Below are positions 27,558 to 37,436 of a DNA stretch of 64,000 bases, in pieces. The translations under genes were made by a program, and so were the position numbers. The DNA lies in contig NZ_QUNI01000003.1 of NCBI RefSeq assembly GCF_003385115.1, positions 434,001-498,000 of the forward strand, given 5' to 3'. The notes under the pieces were generated by a model, which was given only the letters and a program-made list of their open reading frames with translations, ran no database searches and was not told where the DNA came from. The DNA is from Flavobacterium aquicola (GTDB lineage: Bacteria; Bacteroidota; Bacteroidia; Flavobacteriales; Flavobacteriaceae). Positions within the stretch are counted from its first letter, which is position 1. Each line of letters opens with the position of its first letter.

Positions 27558-30077
27558 ATGGCAAAGAATTTAGTGATAGTTGAGTCCCCCGCTAAAGCGA
27601 AAACAATCGAGAAATTTTTAGGAAGTGAATATCAGGTGGAGTCTAGTTATGGTCATATCGCCGATTTACCTTCAAAAGAAATAGGTGTTGATGTAGAAAA
27701 CGGATTTACACCCAAATATGAAGTTTCCTCAGATAAGAAAGCATTAGTGTCCAAGTTAAAAACTTTAGCTAAAAATGCCGATATGGTATGGTTAGCAAGT
27801 GATGAGGACCGCGAGGGTGAAGCTATTTCTTGGCATTTGGCGGAAGAATTGAAACTTAAAAAAGAGAAAACCAAACGTATTGTTTTTCATGAGATTACTA
27901 AGACCGCAATTCTTAAAGCGATTGATAAGCCTCGTGAAATTGATTATAACTTAGTAAATGCGCAGCAGGCTCGAAGAGTATTGGACCGTTTAGTTGGGTA
28001 TGAATTGTCACCGGTTCTTTGGAGAAAAGTAAAAGGCGGTTTGTCAGCTGGTCGTGTGCAATCGGTTTCTGTTCGATTGATTGTAGAGAGAGAACGTGAA
28101 ATTCAAAATTTTACCCCTGTTGCATCTTATTCAGTTGTGGCTGAGTTTACAAATGAAAGCGGGAAATCTTTCAAAGCAAAACTCCCAAAAAATTTTAATA
28201 CTAAAAAAGAAGCCGAAGATTTCTTAAAACAAAATATCGGTTCTAAATATAAGGTAGCAGATTTAGAAACTAAACCTACCAAAAAATCTCCGACAGCTCC
28301 ATTTACGACTTCTACTTTACAGCAGGAAGCTGCCAGGAAATTATATCTGCCTGTTGGAATTACTATGCAGTTAGCTCAGCGTTTGTATGAAGCTGGACTT
28401 ATCACCTATATGAGAACGGATAGTGTAAATTTATCCAAGGATGCTATGGATGCGGCTCAGGCAGAAATCATTAAATCTTACGGAAAAGAATTTTCGTTTC
28501 CCCGTACTTTTGTAAATAAAAGCAAAGGAGCACAGGAAGCGCACGAAGCGATCCGTCCTACGGATATGTCTCGCCACACTGTGGATATTGACAGAGATCA
28601 AGCCCGTTTGTATGATTTAATCTGGAAAAGAACTTTAGCTTCCCAAATGAGTGATGCTAAGCTGGAACGTACTAACGTTAAAATTGAAGCCAATAATCAC
28701 GATGAAATTTTTACTGCTTCGGGAGAGGTTTTGCTTTTCGAAGGGTTTTTAAAAGTCTATCTTGAAGGACATGATGACGATGAAGAAGAGCAAGAAGGAA
28801 TGCTTCCTGCGATGAAAGTGAATGAGAAACTTCAAAATAATTATATTACTGCAACCGAAAGATATTCCAGAGCTGCTGCCAGATACACAGAAGCTTCTTT
28901 GGTGAAAAAATTAGAAGAGCTGGGAATTGGCCGTCCTTCAACTTATGCACCAACTATTTCTACTATCATCAACAGAAATTATGTTGAAAAAGGAAATTTA
29001 GAGGGTCAGGAAAGAAATTATACTCAATTGACTCTGCAATCCGATAAGATAAACGAGAAGTTGCTAAAGGAAAATACAGGTTCTGATAAAGGAAAGCTTG
29101 TGCCTACTGATATCGGAACGATTGTTACCGATTTCTTAGTTAAGAATTTTGGAAACATTTTGGACTATAATTTTACTGCCAAAGTAGAACATGATTTTGA
29201 CGAAATAGCCGAAGGAAATATTGAGTGGACTAAGATGATGCAGGAGTTCTATAATCAATTTCACCCTACGGTAAAAGATGTTGAGGCAAATGCCGATAGG
29301 GAAAGCGGAGAACGCATCCTAGGTGTCCATCCAGAATCGGGTAAGCCAGTTTCGGTTCGTTTAGGTAAATTTGGACCAATGGCTCAAATTGGAGATGCAG
29401 AAGATGAAGATAAAAAGTTTGCCAGTCTTAGACATGAACAAAATATTGGTAATATTACTTTGGAAGAAGCTTTAAACCTGTTTTTGCTTCCAAAGAATTT
29501 AGGTGTATATAAAGGAGAAGAAGTAGAAGTTAGTAATGGTCGTTATGGTCCTTATGTGAGACACGGAAGTGTTTTTATTTCACTGCCAAGAGGAGAAGAC
29601 CCGCTTGATGTTTCAATGGTTAGAGCTCAGGAGCTAATTGATGAAAAAGCTATTGCTGATGCGCCGATTGCTGTTTATAAAGGAGAAGGTGTTCAAAAAG
29701 GGACTGGCCGTTTTGGTCCGTTTATAAAATGGAATGGTATTTTTATAAACGTAAGCAAGAAATATAATTTTGATAATCTTTCACAATCAGATGTAGAAGC
29801 TTTGATTGAAGATAAACTGCAGAAAAATATTGATAAAGTGCTTCATAATTGGGAAGAAGAAGGGATACTAGTAGAGAAAGCACGCTGGGGACGCTCAGTG
29901 ATTACAAAAGGGAAGATAAAAATTGAACTAAGTAAGGATGTCGATGCAACAAAATTAACATTGGCTGAAGTACAGGAAATGATTGCTAAAAAGACTCCGG
30001 CAAAAAAGGTGGCTGCAAAAAAAACAGCTGCAGCTAAGAAGCCTGCCGTTAAAAAAGCAGCGGTTAAAAAGAAATAA
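27558..30077 (+). CDS. topA: DNA topoisomerase I
   Basis: The 839-residue type IA topoisomerase relaxes negative supercoils. It has the N-terminal TOPRIM domain (NLVIVESPAKAKTIEKFLG; DEDREGEAISWHL), the active-site Tyr284 in YMRTDSVNLS, and C-terminal topoisomerase repeat modules (GRYGPYVRHGSVF; GRFGPFIKWNGIF). It ends in a Lys/Ala-rich tail likely to bind DNA. The classical Zn-Cys fingers of the E. coli enzyme are absent, as is common in this phylum. It is followed by the arginase-fold gene and gldK. Confidence 0.97.
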   Translation: MAKNLVIVESPAKAKTIEKFLGSEYQVESSYGHIADLPSKEIGVDVENGFTPKYEVSSDKKALVSKLKTLAKNADMVWLASDEDREGEAISWHLAEELKLKKEKTKRIVFHEITKTAILKAIDKPREIDYNLVNAQQARRVLDRLVGYELSPVLWRKVKGGLSAGRVQSVSVRLIVEREREIQNFTPVASYSVVAEFTNESGKSFKAKLPKNFNTKKEAEDFLKQNIGSKYKVADLETKPTKKSPTAPFTTSTLQQEAARKLYLPVGITMQLAQRLYEAGLITYMRTDSVNLSKDAMDAAQAEIIKSYGKEFSFPRTFVNKSKGAQEAHEAIRPTDMSRHTVDIDRDQARLYDLIWKRTLASQMSDAKLERTNVKIEANNHDEIFTASGEVLLFEGFLKVYLEGHDDDEEEQEGMLPAMKVNEKLQNNYITATERYSRAAARYTEASLVKKLEELGIGRPSTYAPTISTIINRNYVEKGNLEGQERNYTQLTLQSDKINEKLLKENTGSDKGKLVPTDIGTIVTDFLVKNFGNILDYNFTAKVEHDFDEIAEGNIEWTKMMQEFYNQFHPTVKDVEANADRESGERILGVHPESGKPVSVRLGKFGPMAQIGDAEDEDKKFASLRHEQNIGNITLEEALNLFLLPKNLGVYKGEEVEVSNGRYGPYVRHGSVFISLPRGEDPLDVSMVRAQELIDEKAIADAPIAVYKGEGVQKGTGRFGPFIKWNGIFINVSKKYNFDNLSQSDVEALIEDKLQKNIDKVLHNWEEEGILVEKARWGRSVITKGKIKIELSKDVDATKLTLAEVQEMIAKKTPAKKVAAKKTAAAKKPAVKKAAVKKK

Positions 30078-30134
30078 ATAAGTTAGATTCAATTAATCTT
30101 AGATTTTTCTAAGGCAATAGAAATAAGTATAAAG

Positions 30135-31286
30135 ATGGAGTTTGATTTTTTAGTACCATTAAATAATGAAATACTAAAGTACATACACGAATTGTCTGCG
30201 CAGCATTTGGGCAGTAAAATTGTATTACATACAGATGACTCAGTTCCTGATTTAGATAGAATTAGTATTGCAATTATCGGTGTGCTTGATAATAGAGGAG
30301 ACCGAAATGCAAAAACAGATGTAGATTTAAATGCTGTACGAAAAGAATTGTACGGTATGTTTCCAGGTAATTGGAAGGTAAGTATTGGTGATTTAGGCGA
30401 TGTCCTTGCTGGTAATTCAGTAGAGGATACCTATTTTGCAGTAAAAAAAATAACTTCTGGTTTAATAAAAAGGAAAATTATTCCAATAATCATAGGCGGG
30501 TCGCAAGATATAACCTATGCGCTTTATAGAGCTTATGATGATTTGGAGCAAATGGTTAACTTGGTTTCTATAGATAGTAAGTTTGATTTTGGGAAAGAAA
30601 ATCAAGATATCAGTGCTAATTCTTTTTTAACAAAAATTATTATTGATGAACCCAATAACTTGTTTAATTTTTGTAATATTGGATATCAAACATATTATAA
30701 TTCCCAAGAGGAAATAGATTTGATTGAAAAATTGTTTTTTGATGCCTATCGATTAGGTGAGGTTTCAAGTAACATTTCGATTTCAGAACCCGTTTTTAGA
30801 GATGCTGATTTAGTGAGTATCGATTTAAATGCTGTAAAATCTTCCGATTCGGGTAATTTTGCTGCTTTTAATCCAAATGGTTTTAATGGGAAAGAAATAT
30901 GTTCTTTGGCTAGATATGCTGGTATAAGTGATAAAGTAACGTCATTCGGTGTTTTTAATCATAATAATTCACGGCAGGAATCAGTAATTATTGCTCAAAT
31001 TTGCTGGTACTTCATTGAAGGGTATCATTATCGTTCAAATGAATACCCTTTTGGAAGCAGAGATAATTATTTAAAGTATATTGTGCCACTGGAAGAAGAG
31101 GATTTAGTCTTTTATAAAAGTGATAAAACAGATCGATGGTGGATTGAGATACCTTACATAGTAAGTGTAAGCAATAAATTAAAGAAAAACACGTTATTAC
31201 CGTGTTCGTACGAGGAATATTTGGCAGCTTGTAACCAAGAAATGCCAGAAAGATGGTGGAAAGCACAGCGTAAAAACAACGTATAA
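30135..31286 (+). CDS. arginase/formimidoylglutamase-fold protein with eroded metal site
   Basis: The 383-residue product has the ureohydrolase fold order but altered metal ligands. The GGDH motif is GGSQ (121-124), DAHxD is DSKFD (147-151) and SxDxDxxDP is SIDLNAVKS. Two His ligands and one Asp are thus replaced (Gln, Lys, Asn), while three Asp remain. Annotation pipelines would probably call it formimidoylglutamase, but Mn-dependent hydrolysis is unlikely. It lies between topA and gldKLMN, 57 nt after topA. A terminator-like hairpin separates it from gldK. Confidence 0.75.
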   Translation: MEFDFLVPLNNEILKYIHELSAQHLGSKIVLHTDDSVPDLDRISIAIIGVLDNRGDRNAKTDVDLNAVRKELYGMFPGNWKVSIGDLGDVLAGNSVEDTYFAVKKITSGLIKRKIIPIIIGGSQDITYALYRAYDDLEQMVNLVSIDSKFDFGKENQDISANSFLTKIIIDEPNNLFNFCNIGYQTYYNSQEEIDLIEKLFFDAYRLGEVSSNISISEPVFRDADLVSIDLNAVKSSDSGNFAAFNPNGFNGKEICSLARYAGISDKVTSFGVFNHNNSRQESVIIAQICWYFIEGYHYRSNEYPFGSRDNYLKYIVPLEEEDLVFYKSDKTDRWWIEIPYIVSVSNKLKKNTLLPCSYEEYLAACNQEMPERWWKAQRKNNV

Positions 31287-31290
31287 AAAT

Positions 31291-31332
31291 TTAACATTTT
31301 TTAAATTAACAATTTTTTATTAAAAATGTTAA
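31291..31332 (+). terminator. AT-rich terminator after the arginase-fold gene
   Basis: TTAACATTTTT (31291-31301) pairs with AAAAATGTTAA (31322-31332), followed by TTTT. The stem is weak, so read-through is possible. Confidence 0.55.
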
Positions 31333-31450
31333 TTTTATGGCAATAGTTAAAATAATTACGTAATGCTTACAATTTTTTTAAAAGTGTGTTTTTTGTCGTT
31401 CTTTTTTAACGCTTGAGCGATAAATTATTTTTTTTTAAGAATTTTTAACA

Positions 31451-31458
31451 TACATTTG
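31451..31458 (+). promoter_or_regulatory. -7 element of the gldKLMN promoter
   Basis: TACATTTG matches TAnnTTTG about 95 nt upstream of gldK. No clear TTTG lies at the expected -33 distance. Confidence 0.5.
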
Positions 31459-31553
31459 ACCCAATAATTTTAGACTCTAAAAAAAATTGTTTTTTAAATA
31501 AAAAATAAATAGGTTTACAGTCTGATAATAATGAATAGATAACCCCAATTTTT

Positions 31554-32957
31554 ATGAAGAATTTCATTGCATTTACGGCAATTTTAACAGTGTTAATTAG
31601 CTGTGGCAGATCAAGCGACAAAGGTGAGTTGGTTGGTGTAAAAGGAGCAAAATGGCATCCTGAAAAACCTTATGGAATGACACTAGTGCCTGGTGGATCG
31701 TATATCATGGGTAAATCTGATGATGATGTCGCTAATGTTGGTGATGCGCCAACAAAAACAGTTACTGTTAGGTCATTCTATATGGATGAAACAGAAATTA
31801 CAAATAATGAGTACCGTCAGTTTGTGGAATGGGTAAAAGATTCTACGATCCGTCTGCGTTTAGCTATTTTGGCGGAAGACAGCGGTCAAGGTGCTGCGAC
31901 AGGTGCAGCTGGTAAAGGAAAAAACACTGGAAGCATAGCAGATTATTCATTCAAGGACTCTGATACAGAAAAAATGACAGCGTATGATAAATACATGTTT
32001 GACAACTATTATAGTATCGGAACAGACAAGGATCCAAATGCTTATAAGAGATTAAATAAAAAGACAAAACTTATAAAAGATTCTAAAAAATTCCCAGATG
32101 AATATTATGTTGAAGTAATGGATTCTATGTATTTGCCTTTAGAAGCTTCCTATAATGGTTTACGAACTATGGACGTAAATAAGCTTAAATTCCGTTATAC
32201 TTGGATGGATATACAAGCTGCCGCTAAAGCTAAAGTCGGTAAAAGACAAGATTTTCTAAAAACTGAAGAGGTTAAGATTTATCCTGATACTACTGTTTGG
32301 ATAAAGGATTTCAGCTATTCTTATAATGAACCAATGCATAATGATTATTTTTGGCACAAAGCTTACGGAGAATATCCTGTGGTAGGTGTTACTTGGAAGC
32401 AAGCCAAAGCTTTTTGTGAATGGAGAACATTGAATAAAAATAGTTATTTAAAATCTAAGAAAAGTCATTATGATAATGTAAATTCATTCAGACTGCCTAC
32501 TGAGGCTGAATGGGAATATGCTGCAAGAGGAGGTTTAGAATCTGCTACTTTTCCTTGGGGTGGACCATATACAAAAAGTGATAGAGGCTGTTTCTTAGCT
32601 AATTTCAAACCTAATAGAGGAGATTATGCAGCTGATCAGGCATTATATACTGTTGAAGCGAAGTCTTACGAACAAAATGGTTATAATTTGTATAATATGG
32701 CAGGTAATGTTTCTGAATGGACTGATTCTGCTTACGATTCAAATTCATATGAATTCATGTCTACTATGAATCCAGCAATTATAGATAATTCTAACAAGCG
32801 TAAAGTTGTAAGAGGAGGATCTTGGAAAGATGTTTCTTATTTCTTACAAGTTAGTACCCGCGCTTTCGAGTATTCTGATTCTGCAAGAAGTTATATTGGT
32901 TTTAGAACCGTGCAGGATTATATGGGAACTCAAACAACTAAAAACGGCAAAAAATAA
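31554..32957 (+). CDS. gldK: gliding motility / T9SS lipoprotein GldK
   Basis: The 467-residue lipoprotein (lipobox LISC) has a formylglycine-generating-enzyme fold: VPGGSYIMGKSDDD at the start, FRLPTEAEWEYAARGG and GNVSEWT in the middle, KVVRGGSWKD and SYIGFRTV near the end. GldK forms periplasmic/outer-membrane rings with GldN in the type 9 secretion machine. Despite the fold, no sulfatase-activating activity is known for it. It is the first gene of gldK-gldL-gldM-gldN. Confidence 0.96.
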   Translation: MKNFIAFTAILTVLISCGRSSDKGELVGVKGAKWHPEKPYGMTLVPGGSYIMGKSDDDVANVGDAPTKTVTVRSFYMDETEITNNEYRQFVEWVKDSTIRLRLAILAEDSGQGAATGAAGKGKNTGSIADYSFKDSDTEKMTAYDKYMFDNYYSIGTDKDPNAYKRLNKKTKLIKDSKKFPDEYYVEVMDSMYLPLEASYNGLRTMDVNKLKFRYTWMDIQAAAKAKVGKRQDFLKTEEVKIYPDTTVWIKDFSYSYNEPMHNDYFWHKAYGEYPVVGVTWKQAKAFCEWRTLNKNSYLKSKKSHYDNVNSFRLPTEAEWEYAARGGLESATFPWGGPYTKSDRGCFLANFKPNRGDYAADQALYTVEAKSYEQNGYNLYNMAGNVSEWTDSAYDSNSYEFMSTMNPAIIDNSNKRKVVRGGSWKDVSYFLQVSTRAFEYSDSARSYIGFRTVQDYMGTQTTKNGKK

Positions 32958-33017
32958 ATATTCCCTTAAATCAATTAATAAAAATAACCTATAAATTAAC
33001 TTTAAAATTTTTAAAAG

Positions 33018-33647
33018 ATGGCATTATTGAGCAAAAAAGCAATGAATTTCACCTATGGTATGGGAGCGGCAGTAGTAATTATTGGAGCACTTTTTAAAAT
33101 ACAGCATTATCCTGGAGCAAGTGAATTATTAATAATTGGTCTTTGTACTGAAGCTTTTATTTTTGCTCTTTCAGCATTTGAACCTGTTGATCACGAATTG
33201 GATTGGTCTTTAGTATATCCAGAATTAGCTGGTGGTGAAAAAGCAGTAAAAAAAGAAGTTGTTTCTGACGATGCAGATGGAATGTTATCTTCAAAATTAG
33301 ATGCTTTATTAAAAGAAGCAAAAATCGATGGTGAATTAATGAATAGCTTAGGAAGCAGTATTCGTAATTTTGAATCAGCTTCAAGAAATATTTCTCCAAC
33401 TGTTGATTCAATCGCTGCAACAAAAAAATATAGTGAAGAACTATCTATGGCAGCTGCACAAATGGAATCTTTAAATAGTCTTTACAAAGTACAATTAGAA
33501 AGTGCTTCTAGAAATGCTGAAGCAAATAAAGAAATAGCTGAAAATGCAAGTAAATTAAAAGAGCAAATGCAATCTATGACTGCTAATATTGCTTCTTTGA
33601 ATAATGTTTATGGCGGAATGCTTTCTGCAATGAGTAATAAAGGATAA
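33018..33647 (+). CDS. gldL: gliding motility / T9SS inner-membrane protein GldL
   Basis: The 209-residue protein has two N-terminal membrane helices (NFTYGMGAAVVIIGALFKIQHYPGASELLIIGLCTEAFIFALSAF) and a long cytoplasmic coiled coil. The conserved Glu in the second helix (CTEAF) and the Lys/His face (KIQHYPG) belong to the proton-driven motor that GldL forms with GldM. It lies 60 nt after gldK. Confidence 0.96.
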   Translation: MALLSKKAMNFTYGMGAAVVIIGALFKIQHYPGASELLIIGLCTEAFIFALSAFEPVDHELDWSLVYPELAGGEKAVKKEVVSDDADGMLSSKLDALLKEAKIDGELMNSLGSSIRNFESASRNISPTVDSIAATKKYSEELSMAAAQMESLNSLYKVQLESASRNAEANKEIAENASKLKEQMQSMTANIASLNNVYGGMLSAMSNKG

Positions 33648-33695
33648 TTAGTTTTTTAACTATATTTAATTTTAATAATAAACTAATTAGAAAAA

Positions 33696-35255
33696 ATGGC
33701 AGGAGGAAAATTAACCCCTAGACAGAAGATGATTAACCTTATGTATTTGGTTTTCATTGCAATGTTAGCATTAAATATGTCCAAAGAAGTTTTATCTGCT
33801 TTTGGATTAATAAACGAAAGATTCGAAACTGCAAATGGTTTAGCATTAACTTCAAATGAAGCTATTTTAGCTGATTTAGATCTTAAAGCACAAGATAAAC
33901 CAGAGCAATATAAAGTACCGAATGAAATTGGTAAAAAAGTTGCAAGTGCTACTACTACTTTCTACAAATATGTTCAGTCTCTTAAAGTAGACTTGACTAA
34001 AGATGTTGAGAAAGAGCCAGATGGAAAATTGCCATATGAGAAAATGGATAACTCATCTAAGTTAGATGAATCTTGGTTCAGTGGTGATGGTTTATCAGCT
34101 AAAGGTAAAGAAGTTGCTGCTGCTGTAGAAACTTATAAAGCATCAATTAAAGCCGCTTTAGGTACAGATCCTAAATTTCAAGACATTTTAACTGAGTTTA
34201 ATACTAAGTTTAATACAGGTGATGTTAAAGATAAAGAAGGTATTACTAAAAATAATTTAGATTATAATTTTAAACATTTTCCATTAATTGCTTCAGTTGC
34301 AAAATTAACAGCTATTCAAAATGATGTTAATACGATTGAAAACCAAATTTTAGGAAGATTAACTGGTTCAACAGCTGTTGCTGCTGCATCGATGAAAAAT
34401 TATACTGCTATTGTTATCCCTGAAAAATCTGCTTTCTTTGCTGGAGAAGCTGTAAAAGGAAAAATTGTTTTAGGACGTTTTGATAAATCTACAGTTCCAA
34501 CTAAAGTTGTTGTTAACGGAGGGAATTTAAATTTAGCAACAGCATTGCATGATGGTCAAGTTGATTTTAGTTTTGGTGCTGGAAATGTTGGAGAACACGA
34601 CATCAATGGTAACTTTACTTTTATGGAAGACGGGAAACCAGTTGCAATTCCAATTTTAGGAAACTATGTAGTTGTACCAAAACCAAACTCAGCTACTATT
34701 TCTGCTGATAAAATGAATGTAGTATACAGAGGTGTTATTAATCCGATGACAATTTCTTTCGCAGGAATTTCTCCTGATAAAGTTAGTGCTTCTGCACCAG
34801 GATTATCTTCTGCTGGTAAAGCAGGAAGTTATAACATGAACCCTGGTCAAGGTTCTGAAGTTGTAATTAACGTTACAGGAACATTGCCTGATGGTTCAAA
34901 GGTGTCAGATAAAAGATCTTTTAGAATTAAAGGTATTCCTGCTCCAGTTGGTGCTATTGGTGGTGAAATGGGAATTGTTAAAGGAGCTAAATCTCGTTTA
35001 GAAGTTTCACAAATCTCTGCTAAATTACCAGATTTTGATTTTAATGTTAACTTGAATGTTGTTGGATTTACTTTAAAAGTTGCTGGTCAAGCGGCGGTAA
35101 TCGTGTCTGGTGACAGAGTTAATGCACAATGTAAAACAGCTTTAGCAAGAGCAACAAGAGGAGATCAAGTTACCATTTCTGATATCAAAACTAAATTGGT
35201 AGGTTCTGATATTATGCTTTCAAGAACAGCAGTAGTAATTTACGAAATACAATAA
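33696..35255 (+). CDS. gldM: gliding motility / T9SS protein GldM
   Basis: The 519-residue protein has one N-terminal helix (KMINLMYLVFIAMLALNMSKEVLSAF) with the conserved Arg just before it (TPRQKM). Four periplasmic beta-rich domains follow and span toward the GldKN ring. With GldL it makes up the rotary motor powering secretion and gliding. The length and the MAGGKLTPRQKMINLMYLVF start are typical. It lies 48 nt after gldL. Confidence 0.96.
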   Translation: MAGGKLTPRQKMINLMYLVFIAMLALNMSKEVLSAFGLINERFETANGLALTSNEAILADLDLKAQDKPEQYKVPNEIGKKVASATTTFYKYVQSLKVDLTKDVEKEPDGKLPYEKMDNSSKLDESWFSGDGLSAKGKEVAAAVETYKASIKAALGTDPKFQDILTEFNTKFNTGDVKDKEGITKNNLDYNFKHFPLIASVAKLTAIQNDVNTIENQILGRLTGSTAVAAASMKNYTAIVIPEKSAFFAGEAVKGKIVLGRFDKSTVPTKVVVNGGNLNLATALHDGQVDFSFGAGNVGEHDINGNFTFMEDGKPVAIPILGNYVVVPKPNSATISADKMNVVYRGVINPMTISFAGISPDKVSASAPGLSSAGKAGSYNMNPGQGSEVVINVTGTLPDGSKVSDKRSFRIKGIPAPVGAIGGEMGIVKGAKSRLEVSQISAKLPDFDFNVNLNVVGFTLKVAGQAAVIVSGDRVNAQCKTALARATRGDQVTISDIKTKLVGSDIMLSRTAVVIYEIQ

Positions 35256-35310
35256 TATTTAAGTTGAAATTTCAAATTTCATTAACTTAAATAACTTAAT
35301 AATTAATAAG

Positions 35311-36300
35311 ATGAAGACTAAAAATTTAGTAGTAGTTATTGCATTAGTTGCAGGGAGTTTTTCTTCATTTGCACAGTCTAATTTGCTTAATGCTAAAACA
35401 CCTGAGCAAATTGGTGTAAAAACTAAATCTCAAGTGTCTCTTGATAATGATAAGCCTTTAGCTTATGGTTATGTAGATGATAGAGATATATTAATGGGAA
35501 AAACTACTTGGGAAATAGTAGATTTGAGTGAAAGATTTAATTTCCCTCTTTATTTTCCAATCGATTCTACTAATATAGGAAAAGACAGAAGATCATTATT
35601 TGATGTTTTAATTAAAGGTATTAAAGCTAATAAAATAACTGAAGTATATGCTGATGATTATTTTAATACAAAAAAAACATTCAAAGATATGAGCAGTTCT
35701 TTTACTTACATTGATACCACAAATGCTGGTAGAGAAGAAGTAAATGCCAATAGAGATTTGTATTATCCAAAAGCTAAACCCTCGATTACTTATAAAACTG
35801 TTAAAGGTAAAAAAGTAAAAGTTGTTGGTCCTGCTACTGTTCCTGTTGCTAAAGTTTTAGATCCGCAGTTTATTGATAAAAGAGAACTTACATCGCAAGA
35901 TATTACTGGTTATAAATTAAAAGGATATTGGTATTTTGACAAACGTCAGAGTGAATTAAAGTATCGTTTATTAGGTATTTGTCCAATTGCTCCTGAGGCA
36001 AGAGAGGTTGGAAGTGAGAATCCTGATTATATTGATTTATTTTGGATTTTTTATCCATCCATTCGCGATTACCTACACCAGTATTTAGCATTCAATGAAA
36101 AGAATTCTTCTATGCCGATCTCTTTTGACAGGATTTTAGATTCACGTCAATTTAGTGGTGTCATTTACAAAGAAGAAAATGTTTATGGTGACCGTTTGAT
36201 TACAGAGTATGTGAATGAAAATGCTTTGAACCAATTATTGGAATCAGACAGAATTAAAGATAAAATTCGTGATTTTGAGCACGACATGTGGAATTACTAA
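35311..36300 (+). CDS. gldN: gliding motility / T9SS protein GldN
   Basis: The 329-residue periplasmic protein has a signal peptide (MKTKNLVVVIALVAGSFSSFAQS) and the conserved core YVDDRDILMGKTTWEIVDLSERFN ... FPLYFP. The end (RDYLHQYLAFNEKNSSMPISFDRILDSRQFSG) is likewise typical. It forms the ring complex with GldK. It is the last gene of the operon and is followed by a strong terminator. Confidence 0.96.
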   Translation: MKTKNLVVVIALVAGSFSSFAQSNLLNAKTPEQIGVKTKSQVSLDNDKPLAYGYVDDRDILMGKTTWEIVDLSERFNFPLYFPIDSTNIGKDRRSLFDVLIKGIKANKITEVYADDYFNTKKTFKDMSSSFTYIDTTNAGREEVNANRDLYYPKAKPSITYKTVKGKKVKVVGPATVPVAKVLDPQFIDKRELTSQDITGYKLKGYWYFDKRQSELKYRLLGICPIAPEAREVGSENPDYIDLFWIFYPSIRDYLHQYLAFNEKNSSMPISFDRILDSRQFSGVIYKEENVYGDRLITEYVNENALNQLLESDRIKDKIRDFEHDMWNY

Positions 36301-36321
36301 TTTCATAAATAATTTTGAAAG

Positions 36322-36350
36322 AAACTCTTACTTTATTCAAGTAAGAGTTT
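36322..36350 (+). terminator. terminator of gldKLMN
   Basis: The perfect 12-bp stem AAACTCTTACTT / AAGTAAGAGTTT has a 5-nt loop and is followed by a T-run, 20 nt after gldN. Confidence 0.93.
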
Positions 36351-36380
36351 TTTTGTTTGTTTAAATATTTTTTATTATTC

Positions 36381-37433
36381 ATGATTGATTATATAATTGT
36401 TGGATCTGGTTTGGCTGGGATTTCATTCTGTGAGACTGCTCTTAAGCAAGAGAAAAGTTTTGTAGTTTTTAATAATGACTCTCAAAATTCGTCTAAAATT
36501 GCCGGAGGATTATATAATCCTGTTATTTTAAAACGGTTTAGTGAAGTATGGGGAGCTCAGGAACAATTGGAATTAATGGCTGATTTTTATTCTAATTTGA
36601 GTAATAGAATACATGATAAGTTCGATTTTAAAACACCTATATTAAGAAAGTTTTTTTCTATTGAAGAGCAGAATAATTGGTTTGCAGCTTCTGACAAAGT
36701 AGCCCTTGCTCCCTTTTTATCTACTTCTTTATGTTTTAATAAATACGGTGGCATCGATTCTCCCTATGGTTATGGTGAAGTATTGCAGACTGGATTTGTT
36801 GATACAGCATTATTATTATCCAAGTATCAGGAATATCTCGAGTCTTTAAATCTTTTAAAGTTAGAATCGTTTGATTATGATGCTTTAATTATTGAAAATG
36901 ACAGATTGATATATAGGGATCTTGAAGCTAAACATGTTGTTTTTGCAGAGGGTTTTGGTCTTCATGCAAATCCTTTTTTTAATGAACTTCCATTAGATGG
37001 AACGAAAGGAGAACTATTTATAATTAAAGCACCTAATCTGGAACTTGATGTTATAGTGAATACCAGTGTTTTTATTTTACCATTAGGAAATGATTTGTTT
37101 AAAGTGGGAGCAACCTATAATTGGAAAGACAAAACGGATCTACCTACTGAGGAAGGAAGAATAGAATTGACAGACAGGATTAAAGAGATTATTTCCTGTG
37201 AGTTTGAAATAGTAGAACATTATGCAGGAGTCAGGCCAACTGTAAAAGATAGGAGACCTTTAGTAGGAACTCATAAGGATTATAAAAATGTGCATGTGTT
37301 GAACGGTTTGGGGACACGGGGAGTAATGCTAGGACCAGCAATGGCTAAAGCATTATTTGATAAAATCGAAAGCGATGTTTCGCTTGATAAGGAAATTGAT
37401 ATTCTTCGATTTTACAACAAACGGAAAAAGTAG
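36381..37433 (+). CDS. FAD-dependent amine/amino-acid oxidoreductase (DAO family)
   Basis: The ATG at 36381 starts MIDYIIVGSGLAGISFCE, a canonical FAD-binding N-terminus (GxGxxG). An upstream in-frame ATG at 36357 lies inside the T-rich end of the terminator and is less likely. The 350-residue product ends with the DAO pattern GVRPTVKDRRPLVGTHKDY ... VLNGLGTRGVMLGPAMA. It resembles MnmC-C or glycine/D-amino-acid oxidase-like proteins. The substrate cannot be read from the sequence. Confidence 0.8.
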   Translation: MIDYIIVGSGLAGISFCETALKQEKSFVVFNNDSQNSSKIAGGLYNPVILKRFSEVWGAQEQLELMADFYSNLSNRIHDKFDFKTPILRKFFSIEEQNNWFAASDKVALAPFLSTSLCFNKYGGIDSPYGYGEVLQTGFVDTALLLSKYQEYLESLNLLKLESFDYDALIIENDRLIYRDLEAKHVVFAEGFGLHANPFFNELPLDGTKGELFIIKAPNLELDVIVNTSVFILPLGNDLFKVGATYNWKDKTDLPTEEGRIELTDRIKEIISCEFEIVEHYAGVRPTVKDRRPLVGTHKDYKNVHVLNGLGTRGVMLGPAMAKALFDKIESDVSLDKEIDILRFYNKRKK

Positions 37434-37436
37434 TTT

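Noticed and set aside
31554..32957. GldK as the sulfatase-activating formylglycine-generating enzyme for the sulfatases in this window
   Set aside because: It has the fold, but its lipobox and position in gldKLMN identify it as a T9SS component; the activating enzyme must lie elsewhere.
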